Source: Kocuria palustris (GTDB taxonomy: Bacteria; Actinomycetota; Actinomycetes; Actinomycetales; Micrococcaceae). Taken from it: a stretch of 64,000 nt of DNA. How positions within the stretch are numbered: the stretch's first letter is position 1; each line of letters starts with the position of its first letter. The translations under genes were made by a program, and so were the position numbers. The notes beneath the pieces were generated by a model. The model saw nothing but the letters and a program-made list of their open reading frames with translations, searched no databases and was not told the DNA's origin. This document shows, one piece after another, positions 24,599-36,134 of the stretch. The stretch is taken from NCBI RefSeq assembly GCF_007666205.1, contig NZ_VDOR01000005.1:1-64000 (forward strand), written 5' to 3'.

Positions 24599-25990
24599 TC
24601 AGCCGTGCAGCTCCGGCAGGACGCGCCCGGTCCACTCCTGAACGGCGGACTCCCAGCGCTCGGGGTCGACGTTCCACTCCTTGGTGTGCCGGGCACGGTC
24701 GAAGCCGACCATCTCGACGCGGCCGCTGAGCTCGGCCAGGCGTCGGGAGGCGGTGTCGGGGACGAACTCGTCGTCGGCCGAGTGCAGGATCAGCGTGGGG
24801 GTCTGCAGCTGATCCGCCCGGGTGATCCAGTCCAGCGACCCCAGGTCCACCGGGGCCGCCAGCCCCGTGAGCCAGCGGCCTCGCCGCGTGGTGATCAGGG
24901 AGGTCGCCATCCTGGTGATCGTCTCGGGGATGCGCCGCGAGGCCGTGTGGTGCGCGAACAGCGAGAACCAGTCCACGACCGGCCCGGTGAGGACCATCCC
25001 GGCGATGTCGGAGCGGTAGATCGACAGGTCCGCGGTCTGCAGGCAGATCGCCCCGCCCATCGACCAGCCGAAGAGCACGATCCGCGTGGCGCCGCGCAGC
25101 TTGGCGTAGGAGATCGCCAGCTGGACGTCCTTCCACTCGGTGAAGCCCAGCCCGTAGCGCCCGTCCGCCGACGCCGGCGCCTCCCGGTCGTTGCGATAGG
25201 AGATCAGCAGCGAGGTCAGTCCGAGCCGCTGCGCCGTGCGCAGGGCGCGGATCGCCTCCATGCGCTGCGCGCCGCGCCCGTGGACCATGATCGCCCAGGG
25301 CCCGGGCAGCTGCCGGGCGGTCCCGTCCTCGTCCTGCGGCTCGCCCCGGGCGGTGTCGGCCTCAGCGTCGGTCCAGGCGTCGTCGTCCTGCCCCGCCGGC
25401 ACGACCCAGCACGGCGCCGCGCCCATCTCCATGGGCAGCTCGACCTCGTGGAAGCGGAAGCCCGCGGCCCCCGGATCCGGGTACACCGTCCCGGCCCACC
25501 ACCCGCGCGACGCCGCCGAGAGATCGCCGCTGTAGACCTCCTCGACCTCGCGGACGACCTCCCCGGCCGCCGGGGACCACGAGAGGATCTGCCCGATCCG
25601 CGCGTGGCCGGCGCCGCCGGCGAAGCGCAGGCTGTACACGCCGTCGACGGTGGTCTCGACCGTCGCCGCCAGCCGCACCTCGCCGGCCCCGGGCGCGGCC
25701 TCCGGGCTCCGGTCGGAGTCGCACGGGGTGTAGCCGGCGATCGCGAGGTCCTCGGAGCGGTACCGCGGAGGCACGACGACCTGGCGGGCCACGTAGGCCG
25801 CGACCGCCGAGGAGACGCCGAACGACAGGGAGGCCGCCCCCGCCGTCAGCGCCGTGCCGGCCACCGCTCCGCGGGACCAGTTCGACGAGTCGCGGGACCG
25901 GCCATCGCCGCCGGAGGACCGGGCCGCGCCTGGTCGGCGGGCCCACGGGAAGCGGACGGCCGGGGCATCGGGGCGGGAGAAGACGGGCAC
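24599..25990 (-). CDS. Alpha/beta hydrolase with N-terminal membrane anchor
   Basis: 463 residues from a GTG at 25990; an in-frame ATG at 26020 would add 10. A hydrophobic segment (AVAGTALTAGAASLSFGVSSAVAAYVA) near residues 40-66 suggests membrane anchoring. The hydrolase domain is C-terminal: MVHGRGAQRMEA for the oxyanion region, FGWSMGGAICL with the nucleophile Ser, LHSADDEFVP with the acid, and DRARHTKEWN with the His. It resembles S9-like or BAAT-like esterases; the substrate is unknown. CAGAAT ends 6 nt before the GTG, and no ribosome binding site precedes either start. The gene is convergent with sufE (19-base gap) and divergent from msrB. Confidence 0.8.
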   Translation of the reverse strand: MPVFSRPDAPAVRFPWARRPGAARSSGGDGRSRDSSNWSRGAVAGTALTAGAASLSFGVSSAVAAYVARQVVVPPRYRSEDLAIAGYTPCDSDRSPEAAPGAGEVRLAATVETTVDGVYSLRFAGGAGHARIGQILSWSPAAGEVVREVEEVYSGDLSAASRGWWAGTVYPDPGAAGFRFHEVELPMEMGAAPCWVVPAGQDDDAWTDAEADTARGEPQDEDGTARQLPGPWAIMVHGRGAQRMEAIRALRTAQRLGLTSLLISYRNDREAPASADGRYGLGFTEWKDVQLAISYAKLRGATRIVLFGWSMGGAICLQTADLSIYRSDIAGMVLTGPVVDWFSLFAHHTASRRIPETITRMATSLITTRRGRWLTGLAAPVDLGSLDWITRADQLQTPTLILHSADDEFVPDTASRRLAELSGRVEMVGFDRARHTKEWNVDPERWESAVQEWTGRVLPELHG

Positions 25991-26180
25991 ACCGGCATTC
26001 TGGCACGGGGGCCTGAGCATCGGCTCGGCGCCCGCCGACGGCCGGTGGCCGAGCGCGCCGCGGGCGAATATCCGCGGGCCGGGCGACGTTGCCCGGAGAG
26101 AGTCCCCCGCGGAGCGCATCCGGCGCGCCGCGTCGCCGCGGCCCGCGGAGGGCGGACGACCATCGACAGGAGGAGCGATC

Positions 26181-26681
26181 ATGTCCGAGCAGACCGATCA
26201 CCAGGGCGCGGCGGTTCCCGCCGGGACCTCCGGCCCCCGGGTCCAGCGCACGGAGGAGCAGTGGCGCGCGGTGCTCACCCCGCAGGAGTTCTCGGTCCTG
26301 CGCGAGGCCGGGACCGAGCGCCCCTTCACCGGCGAGTACTGGGACACCGAGACCGAGGGCGTCTACACCTGCCGGGCCTGCGATGCGGAGCTGTTCCGCT
26401 CGGAGACCAAGTTCGGCTCGCACTGCGGCTGGCCCTCGTTCTTCGCGCCCCTGGCCGAGGACCGCGTGCGCTACATCCGCGACTCCTCACTGGGCATGGA
26501 GCGCGTGGAGGTCCGCTGCGCGAACTGCGACTCGCATCTCGGGCACCTCTTCGCCGGCGAGGGCTACCCGACGCCGACCGACCTGCGCTACTGCATCAAC
26601 TCGATCTCGATGCGCCTGGTCCCCGCGGAGGGCTCGGCGGGCCCGGGCGGCGGCGAGGCCGGGCAGCCCGACCGGTCCTGA
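26181..26681 (+). CDS. msrB: Peptide-methionine (R)-S-oxide reductase
   Basis: 166 residues. It repairs R-methionine sulfoxide in proteins using thioredoxin. Structural zinc is held by two CxxC pairs, CRACD and CANCD. The family signatures GWPSFF and HLGHLF are present, and the catalytic cysteine is in RYCINSISM. An N-terminal extension of about 20 hydrophilic residues precedes the domain, and a glycine-rich tail follows it. ATG with AGGAGG upstream. Confidence 0.96.
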   Translation: MSEQTDHQGAAVPAGTSGPRVQRTEEQWRAVLTPQEFSVLREAGTERPFTGEYWDTETEGVYTCRACDAELFRSETKFGSHCGWPSFFAPLAEDRVRYIRDSSLGMERVEVRCANCDSHLGHLFAGEGYPTPTDLRYCINSISMRLVPAEGSAGPGGGEAGQPDRS

Positions 26682-26793
26682 TGCCCCGGCCCCCGCTCGG
26701 TCACCGGGGCGCAGGAGCCGGCGGGGCGGCGTCGCACGCGGTCACAGCACGGCGGGACGGCGTGGCAGGCCGGATCCCCGAGCGGCCCCCGCC

Positions 26794-26799
26794 TAGGGT
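26794..26799 (+). promoter_or_regulatory. -10 box (TAGGGT) of a leaderless promoter for the DUF3000 gene
   Basis: TAGGGT is followed by 6 bases and then GTG at 26806. A GGAGGA lies between them, so a start at the GTG at 26815 with a normal ribosome binding site is also possible if transcription begins upstream. Confidence 0.55.
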
Positions 26800-26805
26800 G
26801 GAGGA

Positions 26806-27408
26806 GTGACGGCGGTGAGCGATCTGAGCGGAGCATTCGAGCGGGTGGCGGCATCGCTGCGCCGCGCGCAGTGCCGCTCGGAGATCGAGCTCACCGAGAT
26901 CTCCGCGCCCGACGCCCGTGCCGCGGATTCGATCGCGTTCTCCGCGACGATCCGCGAGCCCGCCTCCTCCCATCCGAGCGTCGCGGGCTCCCGCGACCCC
27001 GTCCGCGAGCAGGCCACCGGGCGGTTCCTGCTCATCCACGCGCCCGACCGCGCCCCGGAATGGGGCGGCGCGTTCCGGATCGTCACCTACGTCAAGGCCG
27101 AGGTCGAACGGGACCTGGGCCATGACGGCATGCTCGCCCAGGTGGCCTGGAGCTGGCTGCTCGAGGCCCTGGACCGGGCCGGCGCCGGCTACTCGCGCGA
27201 GGGCGGCACCGCCTCGCGCGTGCTGTCCGAGGGATTCGGACAGCTCGCGGACACCGAGGAGTACATCGACGTCGAGCTGCGGGCCTCCTGGACGCCGAGC
27301 GGCGAGGACCTCGCCGCCCATCTGGAGGCCTGGGCGGACATGGTCTGCACGTTCGCCGGGCTGCCGCCGCAGACCGACCGGGACGCCGTGGTGCCTCTGC
27401 GTCCCTAG
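26806..27408 (+). CDS. DUF3000 family protein
   Basis: 200 residues from the GTG at 26806 (or 197 from the GTG at 26815). Cytoplasmic, no membrane segment. Family stretches seen are RPEIELTEI-like SEIELTEISAP near the N-terminus, GRFLLIHAPDRAPEWGGAFRIVTYVKAE, and a C-terminal EAWADMVCTFAGLPP. The function is unknown. In many Actinobacteria DUF3000 sits directly before RNase D, as here, and both are near dxs. It and rnd are probably co-transcribed, with 68 bases between them. Confidence 0.85.
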   Translation: MTAVSDLSGAFERVAASLRRAQCRSEIELTEISAPDARAADSIAFSATIREPASSHPSVAGSRDPVREQATGRFLLIHAPDRAPEWGGAFRIVTYVKAEVERDLGHDGMLAQVAWSWLLEALDRAGAGYSREGGTASRVLSEGFGQLADTEEYIDVELRASWTPSGEDLAAHLEAWADMVCTFAGLPPQTDRDAVVPLRP

Positions 27409-27476
27409 AGGCGCCCGTCCCCGCGACCCGCGCCCTCCCCCGTACCGACCGCATCCCAGAGGATCTGACAGCCGCA

Positions 27477-28805
27477 GTGAGCAGCACGAGCCCCGCCCCG
27501 CGACCGACCCCGACCGTCGTCGAGGGATTCGAGGATTTCGAGATCCCCGAGACGGTGTTCCTGGACCGGCCCGCGGACGGTCTGCCTCCCCTGGTGGACA
27601 CGATCCCCCGGCTCGAGCTCGCAGCGCGGCAGCTGCGCGAGGGCACCGGCCCGGTCGCGATCGACACCGAGCGGGCCAGCGGCTTCCGCTACGGGCAGCG
27701 GGCCTTCCTGGTCCAGCTGCGCCGCGAGGGCACCGGCACGGTGCTGATCGACCCCGAGGCCACCGGATCGCTGGCGATCATCGACGAGGCCCTGAGGGGC
27801 ACCGAATGGGTCCTGCACGCCGCCACCCAGGACCTGCCCTGCCTGCGCGATCTCGACATGCACCCCGATGCCCTGTTCGACACCGAGCTCGGCGGACGCA
27901 TCGCCGGGCTCCAGCGCGTGGGCCTGGCCGCCGAGACCGAGGAGCTGCTCGGCTTCACGATGGCCAAGGAGCACTCGGCGGTCGACTGGTCCACACGGCC
28001 GCTGCCCGAGCCGTGGCTGACCTATGCGGCCCTCGACGTCGAGGTCCTCGTCCAGCTGCGCTACGCCGTCGAGGACCTGCTGCGCGCCCAGGGCAAGTAC
28101 GACTGGGCGCTCGAGGAGTTCGAGGCCGTGCGCACCGCCGCCCCGGCGCCGCCGCGCCGCGACCCGTGGCGGCGCACCTCCGGGATCACCCGGATCCGCA
28201 GCCGCCGCCAGCTCACCGCGCTGCGCAACCTGTGGACCGAGCGGGAGGAGCTGGCGCAGCACAGGGACATCGCCCCCGGCCGGCTCCTGCCCGACTCCGC
28301 GCTCGTGGCCGTGGCCATGGCCATGCCCCGCTCGGTCCCCCAGCTGCTGCGCACCCAGGGATTCCACGGCCGCGCCGCCGCCAAGGAGGCCCCGCGGTGG
28401 CTGCGGGCCGTCTCGGAGGCCCGGCAGGCCGAGGAGCTCGTGCCGCAGTCCGTGGCCTCCGACACGCTGCCGCCGGTCAAGGCCTGGACCGTCAAGCGGC
28501 CCTCGGCCGCCGAGCGGCTGAAGACCCTCAAGCCGGCGGTCGCGGAGCGGGCGGCGCAGCTCGGGATGCCCACGGAGAACCTCCTGGTCCCCGAGCACCT
28601 GCGCCGCTTCAGCTGGGACCCCCCGGAGTCCGCGCGGCTCGACGACGTCCGCGCCCGGCTCGAGGAGGTCGGCGCCCGCCGATGGCAGATCGACAATGCG
28701 GCCCCGGTGATCCTGCAGGCGCTGCAGCAGTCGTCGCCCGCGCCCGTCGAGGCCGACGCGCAGGCCGCAGCACAAGGCGCGGCACAGGCCGAGGCCCCGT
28801 CCTGA
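27477..28805 (+). CDS. rnd: Ribonuclease D family 3'-5' exoribonuclease with HRDC domains
   Basis: 442 residues. The DEDD exonuclease core is N-terminal: Exo I IDTERASGFRYGQRA, Exo II HAATQDLPCLRDL, and Exo III WLTYAALDVEVLV with the DEDDy tyrosine. An HRDC domain follows (TALRNLWTEREELAQHRDIAPGRLLPDSAL, about 238-290) and a second HRDC-like region lies near the C-terminus. A role in 3' trimming of stable RNA precursors, especially tRNAs, is known for the family. Start GTG with AGAGGA some 13 bases upstream. The last 20 residues are Ala/Glu-rich. Confidence 0.93.
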   Translation: MSSTSPAPRPTPTVVEGFEDFEIPETVFLDRPADGLPPLVDTIPRLELAARQLREGTGPVAIDTERASGFRYGQRAFLVQLRREGTGTVLIDPEATGSLAIIDEALRGTEWVLHAATQDLPCLRDLDMHPDALFDTELGGRIAGLQRVGLAAETEELLGFTMAKEHSAVDWSTRPLPEPWLTYAALDVEVLVQLRYAVEDLLRAQGKYDWALEEFEAVRTAAPAPPRRDPWRRTSGITRIRSRRQLTALRNLWTEREELAQHRDIAPGRLLPDSALVAVAMAMPRSVPQLLRTQGFHGRAAAKEAPRWLRAVSEARQAEELVPQSVASDTLPPVKAWTVKRPSAAERLKTLKPAVAERAAQLGMPTENLLVPEHLRRFSWDPPESARLDDVRARLEEVGARRWQIDNAAPVILQALQQSSPAPVEADAQAAAQGAAQAEAPS

Positions 28806-28878
28806 CCCCTCGGCGGCGGCCGTGCCCGGGTCCAGGGCCCCGTCGCCGCGGGCGGGCACGCTCCCGGCCGGCAGACGG

Positions 28879-28922
28879 AACGGCAGGAGCCGCCGAGGTC
28901 GACCTCGGCGGCTCCTGCCGTT
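28879..28922. terminator. 44-base perfect palindrome between rnd and the YtxH-like gene
   Basis: The 22 bases 28879-28900 are the exact reverse complement of 28901-28922, ending in a central GTCGAC. It separates convergent genes and should act as a terminator in both directions. It is the longest perfect inverted repeat I noticed in the window. Confidence 0.8.
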
Positions 28923-28964
28923 CGGGGGGCGGTGCGCCCTGGGCGCCCGCGCACGCTCAGCGGC

Positions 28965-29318
28965 TCAGAGGTGCTTGGTCTCCGGGGACTTCGTGGAGGC
29001 CGTCAGGTTGCCCGTGGCCGAGTCGTCGGAGGACGACGCGGCGCCCTTGGCGCGGTCGGCGGCGGAGGACGCCGTGTCCTTGGCCTTGCCGGCGGCGTTC
29101 GAGGCGGTCTCCTTGGCCTTGTCGGCCACGACCGGCGCCTGCTCCTGGACGGTGGCCTTGGCCTTGTCGGCGCCCTCGGAGACCTTGCGGCGGACCTCGG
29201 GATCGTTGGCGACGCCCTGGACCTTGGCCTTGATCTGGTCGAACGTCTCGCGGCCCGCGGCCGAGCCGGCGACGAAGCCGATGGCCAGGCCCGCCACGAA
29301 GATGACCTTCTTGAACAT
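28965..29318 (-). CDS. YtxH-like small membrane-anchored protein
   Basis: 117 residues. It begins with MFKKVIFVAGLAIGFVAGSAAGRETFDQIK, a single N-terminal membrane helix with a glycine-rich face followed by an amphipathic segment, as in YtxH-domain proteins. The rest is an Ala/Lys/Asp-rich helix with repeated ADKAK blocks (about 53-100), perhaps a coiled coil. The function is unknown; relatives are general-stress proteins. AGGTGAG before the ATG at 29318 supports this start over the GTG at 29327. It follows dxs by 132 bases on the same strand. Confidence 0.78.
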   Translation of the reverse strand: MFKKVIFVAGLAIGFVAGSAAGRETFDQIKAKVQGVANDPEVRRKVSEGADKAKATVQEQAPVVADKAKETASNAAGKAKDTASSAADRAKGAASSSDDSATGNLTASTKSPETKHL

Positions 29319-29450
29319 TCTTCTCACCTCTCGTCATGTCACGGGCCGTTCCGCCCGCGTCTCGTCCTTCAGACTACTGACCGTTCAGAGGCCGGACAAT
29401 GAAATGCGGCCGTGGCGACCTGGGAATCCGCCCGCGTTCCGGGCCGGGGC

Positions 29451-31541
29451 TCAGGCCTCGGTGCGCCCGGGAAGCCGCAGGTCCGCGCCGTCCTCCTCGA
29501 CCGGCCGGGCGTAGGGCACCCGGGTGCCGAGCACGGAGTCGATCGTGTCCCGGGTGATCCGCTGCGCGGTGAGACCCACGCGCTCCAGGACCTGCGAGCG
29601 GGATCCGTGGGCGAGGAACTCGGTCGGCAGGCCCACCTCGTTCAGGGCCGTGTCCACCCCGGCCCGGCGCATGCTCTGGCGGATGAGGCTGCCGATGCCG
29701 CCGGAGCGCACACCGTCCTCGACCACGACCACGAAGCGGTGCCGGGCGGCCAGCTCGGCCAGGGAGGCCGGCACGGGAAGGACCCAGCGCGGGTCCGCGA
29801 CGGTGGCCGAGATGCCGTGATCGCGCAGGCGCTGGGCGACCTCGAGGCAGATCGGGGCCATGGCGCCGACCGAGACCAGCAGGACGTCGGTCTCGCGGGG
29901 CTCGGGATCGGCGGGCAGCGCACCGGCATCGGCAGCCGTGGCGCGTCCATCGCCGCGGGCCGGCTCGGCACCGCCCTGGGCGTCGTCCGTCTCGGCATCG
30001 AGGCTCTCGGCGGTGCGCAGCAGGATCTCGACCCCGTCGTCCAGCCGCTCGAGAGCGGGGATGGGCTCGCCAACGGTGCCCTTGGGGTAGCGCAGCACGC
30101 TCGGCGCGTCGTCGATGGCCAGCGCCTCCCGGAACTCCTCGCGCAGGGTGGCCTCGTCGCGCGGCGCAGCCAGGTGCAGGCCCGGCACCACCTGCAGCAG
30201 CGCGAGGTCCCACATCCCGTGGTGGCTCGGGCCGTCCGGTCCCGTGACGCCCGAGCGGTCCAGCACCAGGGTCACGCCCGCCCGGTGCAGCGCGACATCC
30301 ATGAGCAGCTGGTCGAAGCCGCGGTTGAGGAACGTGGCGTACAGCCCGATCACCGGGTGCAGGCCGCCGTAGGCCATGCCCGCAGCCATCGTCAGGGCGT
30401 GCTGCTCGGCGATCCCGACGTCGACCACGCGCTCGGGGTGCTTCGCCTGCATGAGGTGCAGGCCCACGGGGATGGTCATGGCGCCGGTGATGCCCACGAT
30501 GTCCTCGCGCTCGTCGGCGGCCGCTGCGACCTCCTCGGCGAAGACCGAGGTCCAGGACCGGCCCGAGCTCGTGGACGTGGGCCGGCCCGTGGCCGGGTCG
30601 ATCGTGCCGACGGCGTGGAACATGTCGTCGACGTCGGCCACGGCCGGGGCGTAGCCGTGGCCCTTCTCCGTGATCGCGTGCACGAGCACGGGGCCGCCGA
30701 ACTCCTTGGCGCGGCGCAGGGCGTGCTCGAGGGCCTCCTGGTCGTGGCCGTCGATCGGGCCGACGTACTTCATGCCCAGATCGGCGAACAGCCCGTTGTG
30801 CACCACGACGTCCTTGAGGCCCGCCTTCATGCCGTGCAGCGCGCGATAGGCGGCCTGGCCCACGGGGCCGGAGTCCTGCAGCGACTCGCGCACCGAGGCC
30901 AGCATTCGCTCGTAGCGCCGGTCGGTGCGCACGGTGTCCACCGACTGCTGGACCTCCGCCTTGAGCTCCTGGAGCTGGCGGGCCAGCCCCCCGACCGTCG
31001 GGGCGTAGGAGCGCCCGTTGTCGTTGACCACGATCACCACGCGGCGCTCGGGGTCCGAGGCGATGTTGTTCGCCGCCTCCCAGACCATGCCGCCGGTCAT
31101 GGCGCCGTCGCCCACCACCACGACGGCGGTGCGGTCCGACTGCCCCGTGAGCGAGAACGCGCGGGAGATGCCGTCGGCCCAGGACAGCGACGACGAGGCG
31201 TGCGAGGACTCGACGACGTCGTGCTCGGACTCGCCGCGGTCCGGGTAGCCGGACAGCCCGCCCTGCTGGCGCAGGGTCGAGAACTCCTGGCGCCCGGTCA
31301 GCAGCTTGTGCACGTAGGACTGGTGCCCGGTGTCGAAGACGATCGGGTCGCGGGGCGAGTCGAAGACCCGGTGCAGCGCGATGGTCAGCTCGACGACCCC
31401 GAGATTCGGCCCCAGGTGCCCCCCGGTGGCCGAGACGTTCGTGACCAGGAAGCGCCGGATGTCCTCGGCCAGCTCGGTCAGCTGCTCGGGACTCAGGGCT
31501 TCGAGATCCTCGGGGCTTCCGATGCCCTCCAAGATCGACAT
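29451..31541 (-). CDS. dxs: 1-deoxy-D-xylulose-5-phosphate synthase
   Basis: 696 residues, slightly longer than the usual 620-640. It makes DXP from pyruvate and glyceraldehyde 3-phosphate with thiamine diphosphate, the entry step of the MEP isoprenoid pathway. Motifs: GHQSYVHKLLTGR at the N-terminus, the ThDP GDGAMTGGMVWEAANN, and DGPSHHGMWDLALL in the pyrimidine-binding domain. The extra length is mostly a 40-residue Asp/Ala-rich insert around residues 540-580 (ETDDAQGGAEPARGDG), between the pyrimidine and C-terminal domains. ATG with GAGGAG upstream. acnA ends 190 bases upstream, behind a terminator. Confidence 0.96.
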   Translation of the reverse strand: MSILEGIGSPEDLEALSPEQLTELAEDIRRFLVTNVSATGGHLGPNLGVVELTIALHRVFDSPRDPIVFDTGHQSYVHKLLTGRQEFSTLRQQGGLSGYPDRGESEHDVVESSHASSSLSWADGISRAFSLTGQSDRTAVVVVGDGAMTGGMVWEAANNIASDPERRVVIVVNDNGRSYAPTVGGLARQLQELKAEVQQSVDTVRTDRRYERMLASVRESLQDSGPVGQAAYRALHGMKAGLKDVVVHNGLFADLGMKYVGPIDGHDQEALEHALRRAKEFGGPVLVHAITEKGHGYAPAVADVDDMFHAVGTIDPATGRPTSTSSGRSWTSVFAEEVAAAADEREDIVGITGAMTIPVGLHLMQAKHPERVVDVGIAEQHALTMAAGMAYGGLHPVIGLYATFLNRGFDQLLMDVALHRAGVTLVLDRSGVTGPDGPSHHGMWDLALLQVVPGLHLAAPRDEATLREEFREALAIDDAPSVLRYPKGTVGEPIPALERLDDGVEILLRTAESLDAETDDAQGGAEPARGDGRATAADAGALPADPEPRETDVLLVSVGAMAPICLEVAQRLRDHGISATVADPRWVLPVPASLAELAARHRFVVVVEDGVRSGGIGSLIRQSMRRAGVDTALNEVGLPTEFLAHGSRSQVLERVGLTAQRITRDTIDSVLGTRVPYARPVEEDGADLRLPGRTEA

Positions 31542-31630
31542 GCTTCTCCTCGTGGCGCACCCCGTCCGCGGGGCGCGCACCTCGAAATCCGTGTCCGACG
31601 ATCGTACGCCGGTCTCCCGCGGCGCACGAC

Positions 31631-31662
31631 GAGGCCCGCCCCGAGCAGTCGGGACGGGCCTC
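31631..31662 (-). terminator. Terminator after acnA
   Basis: A 14-base arm (31631-31644) pairs with 31649-31662 with one mismatch, loop of 4. It lies 70 bases after the acnA stop, between acnA and dxs. Confidence 0.65.
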
Positions 31663-31731
31663 GGACCGCGCTGCCGGCGGCCCGCGACGGTCACACCGCG
31701 CTCATGCGGCGGATCATCGCGGTCCGGCGCC

Positions 31732-34413
<2,682 letters not shown>

Positions 34414-34525
34414 ATGCCCGGAACTCCTCTCGCCGCGGTGGTGGTGCCGAGGCTCCGGGCGCTGCCGGAGTCCTCGCGAGGAGGGCCGGTCGGCAGCAGC
34501 GCGGTCTCGGCAGACTCCCGCCAAT

Positions 34526-34545
34526 ATATCCCCATCGGGACGGGG
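34526..34545. repeat. ATCCCC/GGGGAT inverted repeat next to a TATATT in the acnA leader
   Basis: The two 6-base arms are separated by 8 bases and border a TATATT on the minus strand that may be the acnA -10 region, about 110 bases before the ATG. A regulator site is possible; the arms are short and could be chance. Confidence 0.35.
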
Positions 34546-34582
34546 ATTTCCTCCCTGGCCTCCACAGCCGCCGTCATCTGTG

Positions 34583-34601
34583 GTAAGTAAGGCTAGCCTC
34601 A
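34583..34601. promoter_or_regulatory. DtxR/IdeR-type iron-box-like site
   Basis: By eye the 19-mer, read on the plus strand, matches the consensus TTAGGTTAGGCTAACCTAA at 14 of 19 positions, including the central AGGCTA core. It overlaps the stop codon of the RNA methyltransferase gene and lies 170 bases before the acnA ATG, upstream of the TATATT noted above. Iron-dependent regulation of aconitase would make physiological sense, but the site is not at the usual repressor position. Confidence 0.45.
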
Positions 34602-36134
34602 CTCGCGCTCGAGGACCGTGACCGTCTCCAGATGGTGGGTGTTCGGGTAGAGGTCCAGCCCGCGCAGGCTGCGCACCGCCCAGCCGCCGCGGCGGAAGCG
34701 GGCCAGATCGCGGGCCAGCGTGGCGGGATCGCACGAGACGCTGACGATCCGCCGCGGCCCGAGCGCGCAGATCGCATCGACGACGACCTTGCCGGCGCCC
34801 GCGCGCGGCGGGTCCAGGACGACGACGTCCGGTCGGGGCGCCGCCGCGGCGCTCCGACCGCGCCCGGACCCCGCTCGGGACCCCCGGGCCGCTCCGCGCA
34901 GCCGCTGCGGGATCCGCACGAGCTGCGGCCAGCGCTGTGCGAGCACCTGCTCGACCGACCCGGTGACCGCCTCGACCTGCCGGGTCCGGGCGAAGGTCGC
35001 CGCGGCGTCCGAGCTCGTCAGCGGCGAGCCCTCGACCGCCAGGACGCTGCCCTCCGGCCCCGCGGCATCGGCCAGAGCGGCCGTGAGCAGCCCGGCCCCC
35101 GAGTACAGGTCCAGGCCGGCCTCCCCGGCCTGGAGCCCGGCCGCGTCCTCGACGAGCTCGAGCAGCCGGCCCGGGGCGCTGCGGTGGACCTGCCAGAAGC
35201 CCCCGGCCGAGACCTGCCAGCTGCGCCGCCCCACGCGCTCGCGGGCGCGGAGGCCGCCGCTGAGCACGACCGGCTCCGGGCGCGGACCCCGCTGCTCCGG
35301 ATCGGCCTGGAGCACGAGGGCCGCCTCGCCGGCTCCCCCCGCGGCCTCGTGCGCGGCCTGCAGGGCCGGCAGCGCATCGCGGCCCAGCCGCCGAGCCAGC
35401 TCGCCGAGCTCCGCGCGCTGGGCCGTGACCAGCACCGACGGGGCGTCGTCGGAGGGCGCGGCGAGGTCCAGCCGCGCGGCCCCCGTCCAGTCCACGTCGG
35501 CGACCCGCAGCGCGCGCAGCGCCGGGACCATGAGGGGGAAGTCCTCGACCGCCGTGAGCTCGGCCGCGCGGTGGGGGTGCATGGCGGGGCGGCCGCCGGG
35601 GTCGATCGCGAAGTGGGCCCGGGTGCGCCAGCCGAGGCCGTCGGCGCTCTCCCCCGGCAGCGCCTCGACCTCCGGGTCGAGGGCCGCGATCTCCTCGGCC
35701 GCGAAGCCGCCGATCCCGCCGAGCAGCTCCCGCAGGACCTCGCCCTTGAGGCGGCGCTGCAGCCCGAGCTCCAGGTGCCCGAACTCGGCCCCGCCCACGG
35801 GGGCCCGGCCCTCGGCCCAGGTGCGCACGGAGTCCGCCGGCCCCCAAGGATGGCTCTCCCGCCGCTCCGGAGCCGGCTGCCGGATCCCGATCACGTCGCC
35901 GCGCCAGAATCGCGCCCGCTCCTGCGCCTCCGTGAGCCGGACCCGCACGCGCTCGCCCGGGGCGCCGTGGCGCACGAAGACCACGCGGCCCTCCGCCGTG
36001 CGGGCGACCGTGTGGCCGCCGTGGGCCGGCGCGCCCAGCTCGAGCTCGAGGATCTGCCCGGCGGCGTCATGGCCGTCGGGTCCTGGCGCGGCAGGCGCGG
36101 CATCGGCCTCGCGGCGGCGGGATGGCTGTGTCAT
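34599..36134 (-). CDS. TRAM-domain 23S/tRNA uracil-C5 methyltransferase (TrmA/RumA-type)
   Basis: 511 residues. An N-terminal TRAM-like domain ([37 protein letters not shown]) precedes the SAM methyltransferase core. Motif I is [14 protein letters not shown], then [18 protein letters not shown], and the catalytic cysteine is in [16 protein letters not shown]. The C-terminal [18 protein letters not shown] is strongly conserved. RumA enzymes usually have a 4Fe-4S cluster near the TRAM domain; I see no four-cysteine motif in this copy, so it may be the cluster-free actinobacterial type. The ATG at 36134 overlaps the stop of the upstream permease gene (ATGA). Confidence 0.88.
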   Translation of the reverse strand: MTQPSRRREADAAPAAPGPDGHDAAGQILELELGAPAHGGHTVARTAEGRVVFVRHGAPGERVRVRLTEAQERARFWRGDVIGIRQPAPERRESHPWGPADSVRTWAEGRAPVGGAEFGHLELGLQRRLKGEVLRELLGGIGGFAAEEIAALDPEVEALPGESADGLGWRTRAHFAIDPGGRPAMHPHRAAELTAVEDFPLMVPALRALRVADVDWTGAARLDLAAPSDDAPSVLVTAQRAELGELARRLGRDALPALQAAHEAAGGAGEAALVLQADPEQRGPRPEPVVLSGGLRARERVGRRSWQVSAGGFWQVHRSAPGRLLELVEDAAGLQAGEAGLDLYSGAGLLTAALADAAGPEGSVLAVEGSPLTSSDAAATFARTRQVEAVTGSVEQVLAQRWPQLVRIPQRLRGAARGSRAGSGRGRSAAAAPRPDVVVLDPPRAGAGKVVVDAICALGPRRIVSVSCDPATLARDLARFRRGGWAVRSLRGLDLYPNTHHLETVTVLERE

